In this document: positions 36,020 to 45,275 of the stretch, in pieces
How positions within the stretch are numbered: position 1 is the first letter of the stretch
How the letters are laid out: each line of letters opens with the position of its first letter
Translations under genes and position numbers: made by a program
DNA from: Coenobita brevimanus
Lineage: Eukaryota > Arthropoda > Malacostraca > Decapoda > Coenobitidae
Assembly (NCBI GenBank): GCA_032717465.1
Contig: CM064657.1
Coordinates: 26,819,966 to 26,883,965 of the forward strand
Direction of reading: 5' to 3'
DNA length: 64,000 nt
The notes under the pieces: generated by a model
Database searches by the model: none
Told to the model about the DNA's origin: nothing
Seen by the model: only the letters and a program-made list of their open reading frames with translations

Positions 36020-39000
36020 CTTCCAGCTCCTCCTCAAGCCACGGCGGGGGTGTGGGAGGGGTAGTGGTTGTGGGGTCCTGGGCACAACCCCGGGAGGGTA
36101 AGGCCTGGGAGGAGGGGTTGTGAGTCTGGGGGTTGTCTGAGTCTGGCAGGTACTGAGGTGGAATGGGAATGCTGTTGGTAGGTGTTCTTATGCTCTCACT
36201 GCTACAAGGACATGGACACTGACACTGACCTCCCTCTCCCGGACCTGAACTAACTACAGCAGGTGCCCTCATGGCCATCGCTATTGGCTGACTGTTAGTT
36301 TGGGGACCAGAGCGTGTCTCGTTACCATGGACAAGAAGACTGAGTGAGGCAATCTGCTGATGTTCGTCCGGCTCCACCAGAGTGATGTCAGCTTCTTGGT
36401 CTTTTCCTGATGTCGGCACTGACACCGACAGGACATACAAAGGTTTCTTTGAGTTTGCTGATTCACCTGAGGCTTGAGTTCCATCATCTGTGGCGATGGT
36501 GACATTGACTGTGATTCGCTTGGAATGTCTGGAGTTCGTGGCAACTTGGTAATCTGTACTGGATGACTCCTCAGGTGACCTGTTGAACCGGTAACCTGTG
36601 TTTGCACGATTCTGGTCCAATACATCACGATTATTTAGATGTAATTCAGAGGAGGTTTCGCCATAGGAATATCTTGCAGAATGTTCATCAGCTCCTTCAG
36701 CTCTTACCCTGTCGGCTCCATTACTCTCGTAATTAGTGGACTGATAAGAGGGCGTATTTTCATTAGAGTAAGATGAACTTTCTATATGTGTAGATGTTCC
36801 TTCCCGTTCATTTAGACTATATGTGTGCTCTCTGTGGTCTACCTGATGATGATATGCTCCCTGCTGATTGTGTGTCGTAGCTGTATTGTCTGTAGAAACT
36901 GAACCTTTGTCAAATGAAGAATACTGATCTTGAGAAATATGCATAAGGAATTTTGGTCTCTTCTTATTTTCAGAGAGGTTAGCTGGTCTGCCGTCTTGCT
37001 CCGGGGAATTAGATGACATGAATTTGGCATGCTGAAGGGGACTGGAGCCTTGAGGAATATTGCTGTATTCAGGTGGAGGTGGGGCGGTGTGAGAGGGAGG
37101 GGGTGCATTACCAGGTGCTGGGTAGTGATAAGGGGGAGCTGTGTAAATCGGTGCAGCAGTTGTAGGTTCTGCGACATCACCTTCTATGGCAGTAATCACT
37201 TCCTTGTCAGTCGCTTCTGGGGCGTAATTTGGCCCAGTTTCTAATGAGCTGCTTGAGCCATGACTTGGGTAGAGTGGTACTACCTCGATCTCCACCACTT
37301 CGTCGTCATCTCGGTTGAGTGTTCTGACCTGGGGCTCCGACACGCCAACATGGAACTCCTCTCTCCTGAGTGACATAGAACGAAGACCAGGTGGATAATG
37401 GGTGGCGCTGATGGGGGCAGCGGTGGCAGGCACAGCAGGCAGGTGCTGGAATGCTGAGTTTATCATTGCTACACTATCAGGGTTCCGATGACCTGCCTGC
37501 ACGCTGCCTATTTGGTCATCCTTATCGTCACTGATGATAACATCATGTGGGCCATCATCATCATGAACGTCCTCAAAATTATTTTTCTCTTTCTGGCTGC
37601 GAGCATTAGCTGCAGGATACTCATCAAAGTAGTAATAATCTGGTTCGTCATAGTAATAGTCATCATGATCCTCCAGTTCATATTCGAATATATGGGGAAA
37701 TACATCTCTAGCCAAAACTGGACCAGACTGGACAGATTTATCATTGTTGTTATAGTACTCTGGGGGTTTGGTGGAATCCTGGTAATGTGGGACACCCAGG
37801 GATTCTAGTATCCTTGATGGATGCCTATCAGGGCTAGAATGGGGAATAGGACCTCCTTCTGGATCATTAGGATCGTAAGATGATCTATAACCTGGATCAC
37901 CATCTCTCTTCCGTGCAGCAGATCTAGCTAGCCTACCAGCTACTCCTGTTGAAGAAAACAATATTCGATCGTAACTAGTCATTCTAGTTACTGAACTGCC
38001 AAATTCGTTTTTAGATTCTGTTTCTGAGTCAGGCATTTCTTGTGTTTCAAGACCATAATTAGAGAACCAGGCATTGACAGAGTGTGAGCCTCTGCGCCGT
38101 GCCTTGATCCGTCTGACTGTGTTGTTGCGTCGTTGCATGTTTGCTGTGCCCGGACGTCCTACAAACCACGTGGCGCCACCTGGCCCATTGTATCCTAATT
38201 CACTGAATGTGTGAGCTCGTCCTGTCATCTCTGATTCACTGCTGTCAGTGTGGGAAGGAAGCGTTGGGAATGATCCCATCCAAGACCTTAGTGTTTTCCT
38301 TCCTCGATTATCACTGCTTGGTGCATCTCTCATCATTTGCTCCTGGGAAACTGCATAAGTATCATTCAGCATTTGTCTGGGTTCAACATTCTCTAAAGGA
38401 ACTGGAAGGACTTCAAGGGTATCATTCCCAGCCATATTACTAACGAGGATTACGTTGGGCATAACTTTGCTAGGCTGAGGAACATTTGGGACAGGCAAAA
38501 CCTCTTCTTTCGTATCATTGGCTTGTTCATACTCGACAATATCTCCTTCAATTTCCTCAGCATTTAGGCCATATTCATATTTTTCTTCTTGTTCATCTTC
38601 AGCATCCTCATAACTGTCTAAGATTCCAGCTTCTGGGACTGGCCCTGCTTCATCACCATTATAAGAGTTACTTGTAGGATCACTGTCTTCGCCAACATAA
38701 TCCTCAACACTGACATCACCTCCAGCATCATCATTGTCACCAACATTGGAATACTCAACAACATCAATTACTGGGGCAAATACATCATCTGCTGACCCTG
38801 GTGCCAAATGCCTAGATTTTAGGTGGCTACCAGTGGCAATGTCACCACCACTAACATGGGAGAGGGTTAACTTATTTGAGTTCGACTGCCTAACAGGTTT
38901 TTGTTCTGCTGAATATGTGTGTCTCTTTACTGGTTGAGCATAATTACTAACGTGTAAGTCGTTACTAGTGGGATACCAAGATCCTTTCTCAAGCCTGCTA

Positions 39001-39658
39001 CCTGCATCTGAAAGCAAATCATCATGTTGTGAGCCTTGGTCACTGTTTAGTGTTGTGATGTGATCACTGTTATGAGGGTTAGAGCTTTGTACAGAAGAAA
39101 AAACATTATCAAATGTCTCTGTGGATGTCTGGCTTTGATGAGACGAACTGGGAGATGTTTGGGGTTCATGGGGAGTGGAATGATGGGTGTCATCGTGAGG
39201 GGCTGAGTCAGGATTTGTTAGGGGAACAGTGTCATGGGAAGATGATGTCAAGGGATGAGGAGTCGTGTCAGGGTTGCTGGGGGTCACGGAATGTGAGTTA
39301 ATAAGGTCAGGGGTGATAGTGTCAGTAGTGGGAGAGGGTGAGTCTGGCGGGTGAGTGTCCATGCGAGGGGGTAAGTCATGCGACACACTTCTACGCATGC
39401 GGCGAGGCGGGATGCCACGACCCTGGGGCTCTTGCACAGTTTCCTGCAGAGGCTCATAAACTATGAAGTACTCCTGGAAGTGCCCCTGGGGACTCTGGCT
39501 GGGGTGATGTGCGGCGGGCAGTGGGCGGCGGGAAGAAAGGCGTGGGTTACCTCTGGATGCAGTCTGGCCAAGATGTGCCTCGTCAGAGATGACGGAAGGG
39601 TCTTCAACCAGGACAGCGCAGCCTCCATGTGGCAGCCATGCCACAGCACTCGTCGTGG
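36020..39658 (-). CDS. Ten-m: Teneurin exon A: giant low-complexity extracellular stalk exon (partial CDS)
   Basis: A 3,639-nt exon encodes 1,212 complete residues plus split codons at both ends. It lies just upstream of exon B with matching phase (donor GAAG|GTGAG; acceptor TTTTGTCATTGTTGCAG before 39658), so it should be the region between the membrane span and the conserved pre-EGF domain. Visible features: hydrophobic start AVAWLPHGGCAVLVEDP (5-21), a furin-like RRMRR-S (85-90), a long Ser/Thr/Pro/His/Asp stretch, acidic blocks, a second basic cluster KARRRG, an acidic Tyr-rich cluster (658-680), Pro-rich PPPSHTAPPPPEY, a short beta-rich-looking island (RITVNVTIATDD to LSLLVHGNET), a CxCxCxC cluster (1145-1151) and a Pro/Thr end. 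Several N-x-S/T sites are present. It is open throughout, and reverse and shifted frames across it are shadows. I know no teneurin with a single stalk exon this large. Assignment rests on position, strand and phase. Confidence 0.88.
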
Positions 39659-40186
39659 CTGCAACAATGACAAAATGAATGTTAAATATAGCAGATCTCA
39701 ATTATCAGAGATTAGAACACGATGCAACACCACTAATAATCTGTGAATATAAGTGTAATAAAGATACTATGTCATTAAATACTTGCTACTATTCCTAGTA
39801 ATGTCAAAAACAATAATTCTGTATGGCTATCTTGGTAGATTATGTTAAACTCTACAAAATACTAAATGTTTAAAACTTTTCTCTGGAAGATATAGTAATT
39901 TACACTTTATATACAAGGTGTCCCTGGAGGAAAGGACATAACTTTGGGAAATGACAGATGAGGGAAACCTTAGTATGCATCCAAGTCTCAACAGTTATGG
40001 AAATACTGTTACTGATAACCTCATCAGTGAATTATGAGAGAACTTATTTCAACCCATTTAGTAATCAGTAACTGTAGTTCCGTAATGCTGGAGATCTGGA
40101 CCCATGTTGACATAGAATAGTATTACTTAAAACTCTCTCATCTATCATTTCCCAAAGGTATGCCCTTTCCTCCCCCGTCCTCCTAC

Positions 40187-40189
<3 letters not shown>

Positions 40190-40217
<28 letters not shown>
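40190..40217. repeat. (CT)n microsatellite
   Basis: About 28 bp of CT dinucleotides followed by a short (AC)n at 40230-40243. Confidence 0.93.
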
Positions 40218-40222
<5 letters not shown>

Positions 40223-40544
40223 CCTTCATTACACACACACACAAATGCAAAAATCTTATGTGAACAAGTGTACACAAGCTCTCAGTAATCTGAAAGGGTT
40301 TAAGAGGTAAGGGAGTCGGCCTAAGACACTACACCTACGACAAGGACTACAGTAGACAACATGAGCTCCAATATTTGCCACAGCCTGGACATAAACGAGA
40401 TGAGAGAGAGGAAGCGTGAGACTGAAACATCCTAAAAATTGCAGGTCTCTTCGCCCCGCCCTAATAGCTCTGAGAAAAAGTAAGTTCGTGGCTGACAGTC
40501 CCTGTGGTCCCTGACGCCTGGCATCTTCACTGTGGACTCTCGGA

Positions 40545-40755
40545 ATTAAACCCTTCAGTCCGATGACGTATTCGGTATTTTATTCTTACTCCCACAAAAC
40601 AAAATTATTTGTCAAAAATTCAGTTCTATTATGAAATTCTTATAAAGGAGTTATGTAATACTCCCAGTTCGAAAAGCCTGTCTTATATTGAAAATTACCG
40701 TCTGGGGATAACAATAATAGAATAAAAATATGTCATCCGTTGCTCTGGCTGTTAA
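40545..40755. repeat. Foldback-type interspersed repeat, full copy
   Basis: Left end AATTAAACCCTTCAGTCCGA TGACGTATTC and TTTTATTCTTACTCC. Right end TTGAAAATTACCGTCTGGGG ATAACAATAATAGAATAAAA ATATGTCATCCG and GGCTGTTAA. The ends pair as TTAACCC..GATGACGTAT and ATATGTCATC..GTTAA. Confidence 0.7.
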
Positions 40756-41054
40756 AGCAACTCCCTTAATGAAGTAAATAATGACCCTATCAATGTAAAT
40801 AAATGAAAACTGCATATTATGACATACAGGAAACAATACGTAGTCTAACAAAGTTTTTCGCTGTGTTATGAGAATATTGATCGCAGGACCTTAGTTTCTA
40901 CTAAAGAAATCAGAACAAATAATTATCCTTACTACACCACTGCCAAACGATCTCTAGCCGCCTTCCAGTGCAGCCTACGAAAACATCAGTTGCCATGCCA
41001 CCCCCAGCACACCTTATGTTAGCCAAGACGAGCACATCAGCCGAGGTAAGTAGC

Positions 41055-41770
41055 AGATGTCTCTGTTGGAGGGTGTAGTGAGAGCTGAAAAGGTGCAGGG
41101 GAGAGTGGGAAGGTGTAGGGGAGGGTAGGAATGTGTAGGGGAGGGTGGGATGGTGTAAGGGGGGATGGGAAAGTGTAGGGGAGGATGGAAAAGTGTAGGG
41201 GAGGATGGAAAAGTGTAAGAGGGTCTGGTAAAGTGCAGGGGAGACTGCGAATGTGTAAGAGGGCTGGGAAAGCGTAGGAGGAGGGGCTTGGTGGAAATAC
41301 AGGGGGTTGGGAGGGTGTAGGGAGGCTGGGAAGGTGTAGTGGGGACTGGTAGGGTGTAAGGAAGGCTGGTAGGATACAGCGGAGGCTAGGATGGTGTAGG
41401 CTAATCTAAATGGGTGTAGTGGAGGCTGGAAAAGTGTGGCAAAGTCCAGGAGGATGTAATGGAAGATGGGACCGTAGCCTATATGGGAATCTGGGAGGTG
41501 TAGTGGAGTCTGGGAGGGTGTAGTGGAGGCTGGAACGGTATGGGTGAGTCTGGGGGGATGTACTGGAGTCTGATTGTTAGGGCATCTAGGAGGGTTTAGT
41601 GGAGGCTGGAACGTTATGGGTGAGTCTGGGGGAAGCGTACTGGAGTCTGGGTGTTGGGGCATCTAGGAGGGTGTAGTGGAGGCTGGGAAAGTGTTGGGGC
41701 GTCTAGGAGGGTGTAGTGGAGGCTAGGAAGGTATAGGAGAGGCTGGGACTGTGCAGGGGAAGACAGGGAA
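41055..41770. repeat. Minisatellite with ~20-bp GGTGTAGTGGAGGCTGGGA units
   Basis: Over thirty imperfect units of GGGAAGGTGTAGGGGAGGCT type, with occasional CATCTAGGA and GGGTGAGTCTGGGGG insertions. The complementary strand reads as a Pro/Leu/His-rich frame of 250 codons caused by the repeat. Confidence 0.92.
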
Positions 41771-42129
41771 GGTGCACCCATGAACAAAAGTCTGCCGACA
41801 TTTCTCTCACGGCTGAGGCAGTGGAGGGTTTTACGTGAACTATTTTTATGTGACAGCAATATGAATCACAGAAACAAAAGAGTATGAGAAGGAAGGATAC
41901 TCTGCCGTTTAGGGAAGAACGAGAAATATGTAAGGTAGTACAGAACGCTGCTAAAGGATTGTCGCCATGGCAGTACAAGGGAAGGTGTACGTAGACAGGA
42001 ATGATGCATGGGAGACAGGGAAGGTACAGAGGAAATTAGGAAGGTGCGGGGATGACTGGAGGACTGCAGAAGTGTACATGAGGATGCGTGGGAGGTTGAG
42101 GCTTGTATGTACAGTAAGAAAGGAAGGCA

Positions 42130-42850
42130 GCAGAGGAAGGTAAGGAGGGTGCAAGAAGAGGAGAGGGAAGGGAGGGAGGGAAAAGGGAAGGCAGGTGGGG
42201 AGAGGGAAGGCAGATGATGAGAGGGAAAGCAAATGGGCAGAGGGATGGCAGATGGGGAGAGGAAGACAGATGGGGAGAGAAAGAGAAGGCAGATTGGGAG
42301 AGGGGGGGCAGGCAGAGGGAGAGGGAAGGGGCAGGGGGAGAGAGAAAGGAAGAGAGGAGAGAGAAGGCGCGGGGAAAGAAGGATGGCAGGGGAGGAGGGA
42401 AGGCAGGGGGAGGGAAGGGAAAGCAGGGGGGAGAGTGGGAAGGGAAGGGAAAGCAGGGGGGAGAGTGAAGGGAAGGGAAGGGAAGGCAAATGGGGAGATG
42501 AAGGGAAGGCAGATTAGGGGAGAGGAGGCAGGCGGAAGGAGAAGAAAGGGACGGGGGGGGGGAGAGAGAAGGGAGGGAAGGAAAGGGAAGGCGCAGGAAA
42601 GAGGGAAGGCAGGGGGGAAGAGGGAAGGCGAGGAGGAAGAGGTAAGGTGCGGGGGCGGGAGAGGTAAGGCGGGGAGGGGAGGGGAAGGCGGGCGGGGGGA
42701 AGGGAAGGCGGGCGGGGGGAAGGGAAGGCCGGAGGGGAAGGGAAGGCCGGAGGGGAAGGGAAGGCAGGGGGTAGAGGGAAAGGTGCAAAGGGAATGCAGG
42801 GGGAAGAGAGGGAAGGCACACGGTCTGGTAGGGGAAGGAGGGGGTGAAAA
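42130..42850. repeat. Purine-rich satellite with GGGAAGGCAGGGGG units
   Basis: Imperfect units include GGGAAGGCAGATGGGGAGA, GGAAGGCAGGGGGGAGAGTG and an 18-bp GGCGGGCGGGGGGAAGGGAA repeated at about 42685-42760. Overlapping frames of 240-311 codons on both strands are repeat artefacts. Confidence 0.92.
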
Positions 42851-43060
42851 GAGACAACACGCGAGGGAGCCACCGAACACCAACAACCGTGCTGCTGCAG
42901 ACTCCCACCGCTAATCGTGCGTTCGTCACCTGAGCCTAATAATAAGCTATTTATATGCAACGACTGCCATAATGCCACCGTAATGCCGCCTCGCAGCCTC
43001 GGGATTTTGCCACCAACTAATGCGCAATCTGAGGATTTTGCAGCAGCCAAGGTCCGCCAT

Positions 43061-43089
43061 CAACCCTCCCGCGCAGGCTGGGAGGGTTG
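43061..43089. repeat. Short hairpin
   Basis: CAACCCTCCC, a GCGCAGGCT loop, then GGGAGGGTTG form a perfect 10-bp stem. Confidence 0.7.
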
Positions 43090-43432
43090 AGAAAATTGCG
43101 ACGCCAAACTTGAGTACAAATTGCAGTCATGATTGCCACCTGGTTTCGTTCCCCTCCTCCCCCTCCCCTCTTCCCCCTCCCCCTCCTCATCCCCTCCGCC
43201 CCTCCAGGTAGAAGACACCCCTGGAGAAAGGAAGGCACAACTAGAAAACTTTTAGAGACATCACCATCATGGGGGAACAAGGCTGGGGGGAAAATGGGCC
43301 AGTCTTCTGCGTCCAGGATGCAAAGCTGCCCCCTCGAAATTATGTTTTATATTCGTATTTGTATATTCATGGATTCAAATGTGGTTACCTGCATAACTTT
43401 TACATTACTGCATGTATATATGTAAATTCTGG

Positions 43433-43433
<1 letters not shown>

Positions 43434-43500
<67 letters not shown>
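43434..43500. repeat. (GT)n microsatellite
   Basis: Sixty-seven bases of uninterrupted GT. Confidence 0.97.
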
Positions 43501-43505
<5 letters not shown>

Positions 43506-43542
43506 GCTACACTACGGTATTCTTTTCAGTTAACACAGTTTC

Positions 43543-43816
43543 TCCTCCACATGCGTATGTGGGGAGGGGTAGGAAGGAATAATGAAGAATTAGAATCAGG
43601 CCATATTATGGCTATAAGGCGTGGAGAGAAAATAAAGGCCCGAAGAAACATGAAAATATCAAGGAGAGGCAGAGGGCCTCTGGACAGAAAAGCAGAAGAG
43701 GTCAGTAAGGAGAGAAAGACTGGGGACAAAATGGCCCCTTTTTAGTAGCCTCTCACGACACGCAGGGATACTGGGGAAGCATTCTTCCCCCCCCTCCCCA
43801 TGAGCGTGTGGGGAGG
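43543..43816. repeat. Element-like block bounded by two GGGGAGGGG hairpins
   Basis: Left boundary CTCCTCCACATGCGTATGTG GGGAG and right boundary CCCTCCCCATGAGCGTGTGG GGAGGGG are each self-complementary. Inside are GACAAAATGGCCCCTTTTTA and CTCACGACACGCAGGGATAC TGG. The latter resembles a 3' motif of repeats seen in other invertebrate genomes (recalled, unverified). A 64-codon plus-strand frame ends inside the first of these motifs; no function is claimed. Confidence 0.45.
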
Positions 43817-44113
43817 GGTGTCATTGCCATGGCCGTACAGCAGGTATGTTCACTGCTAAAATCTGTGGTTATAGCAAATATATAACTTTATGTATGAGCC
43901 GTATTCTCTTAAGCTTAGCAAACTCCCTTGAACTTTTTCCTTATCAGTCTAATTCTTCTTATGCGGTGATACTGTAATGCACAAAACTCCTGCAAAATTG
44001 GTCGATATTCGTAAGGTGTAAATGTCATCGTCATCACGGTACTTCATTCCCTCCTAAAAAGATGGGATGAAGAAGAATTCCGGAACAAAGAAAGAGAAAC
44101 AACTGAATATCAC

Positions 44114-44328
44114 GTTGTAATAAGTAAAATAATCGCTAAGGAAAGGGTGCCGAGAAGTTGTAATAAGTAAAATAACCGCTAAGGAAAGGGTGCCGAGAAG
44201 TTGTAATAAGTAAAATAACCGCTAAGGAAAGGGTGCCGAGAAGTTGTAATAAGTAAAATAATCGCTAAGGAAAGGGTGCCGAGAAGTTGTAATAAGTAAA
44301 ATAATCGCTAAGGAAAGGGTGCCGAGAA
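44114..44328. repeat. Five tandem 43-bp units
   Basis: Units start at 44114, 44157, 44200, 44243 and 44286, each GTTGTAATAAGTAAAATAA then (T/C)CGCTAAGGAAAGGGTGCC GAGAA. The only difference I see is T in units 1, 4, 5 and C in units 2, 3. The array sits inside a copy of the short interspersed element, which continues after unit 5 as GCCTCTTAAGTCCACGAGAA TACGGCCCC to 44356. Confidence 0.95.
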
Positions 44329-44357
44329 GCCTCTTAAGTCCACGAGAATACGGCCCC
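44329..44357. repeat. 3' end of short interspersed element adjoining the 43-bp array
   Basis: GCCTCTTAAGTCCACGAGAA TACGGCCCC is the best preserved example of the family's 3' terminus. Confidence 0.7.
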
Positions 44358-44403
44358 TGTCTGGCCTGGGTGGGTGAATAGGCACTTAATCTTTTGTCTA
44401 TAA

Positions 44404-44434
44404 TCTATCTATCTATCTATCTAACTATATATAT

Positions 44435-44473
<39 letters not shown>

Positions 44474-44488
44474 TGCATGCATACATAC

Positions 44489-44557
<69 letters not shown>
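44404..44557. repeat. Compound microsatellite (ATCT)n, (CA)n, (AG)n
   Basis: ATCT at 44404-44422, CA at about 44436-44466, a CATA/CATG section, then about 66 bp of AG at 44491-44557, ending in a T run. Confidence 0.96.
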
Positions 44558-44560
<3 letters not shown>

Positions 44561-44604
44561 TTTTTTTTTATGTTCCATCCCGTGTCATTACAACCTTCAC
44601 TACG

Positions 44605-45275
44605 AAAGGCCGCACCCAAAATTAATGTTAATCGTCCAGAGATAGCAAGAATAAAATATAAAGTCGTTGCACAGAGTAGGTTATGGTGTTTAGCTGTGCA
44701 CTACAAGTTTTGTCTAAACCCATATCACATCGTTGGCCAGCAAGAATAAATATAAAAACATCATCGCGCAGAAAGGGTTAACCTCACTTCACACGATGAC
44801 AATTTTTATGGCTTTCTTTTTTTGCAATTTTCAGACGATTTGCTGAAACTTCTTTGGGACCATTTTAGTCAAGGAGTTATATACAGTCTCCATTAATCTC
44901 TTTGTAACCAGATGCCTCTTCCTCAGCCGAATGAAATCGTCTCTCATAAGAACGATATAAAAAGTATGTCATCGGTTGGAGGGGTTAAGGAAGCCTTTCT
45001 TATCCCTTCACCAAGACTGGGTCTCGTTTAACCAGGATAAAACCGCCTGGCGGCGGCAAGAATGTGACAGATGTTACCGCAGTGAAGGGGTTTAGCGGAA
45101 CAGGCTACTAACTCCTGGTGGTAAGAATAACACTGAGATGACGTCATGGTACTAAGATATTACTACATCTCTCTCTTCCTTCCCCCTCCCCCTCTCACCT
45201 GAATATAAGGATCTGCATTTGGTGGCAGGTATTAAGAATAAAATGGTTAAGACGTCGTCGTATTAAAGAGAGTAG
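44605..45275. repeat. Cluster of foldback-family copies including one full foldback at 44777-44990
   Basis: Right-half units with AATCGTCCAGAGATAGCAAG AATAAAATAT (44629), ATCGTTGGCCAGCAAGAATA (44729), GAAATCGTCTCTCATAAGAA (44932), AAAACCGCCTGGCGGCGGCA AGAAT (45042) and two weaker ones to 45275. The full copy has left TTAACCTCACTTCACACGAT GAC and TTTTCAGACGATTTGCTGAA, and right CCGAATGAAATCGTC with GTATGTCATCGGTTGGAGGG GTTAAG. Confidence 0.72.

Noticed and set aside
36281..37808. Shorter frames (95-115 codons) overlapping the teneurin exon
   Set aside because: Shadow frames of exon A, which has in-phase splice sites and continuity with exon B.
41951..42886. Overlapping 239-311 codon frames on both strands
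   Set aside because: Multiple frames open simultaneously over a GGGAAGGCAGG satellite; artefact of stop-poor repeat.
44114..44328. CRISPR-like direct repeat array
   Set aside because: The units are contiguous with no unique spacers and the context is an animal genome; it is a tandem repeat.
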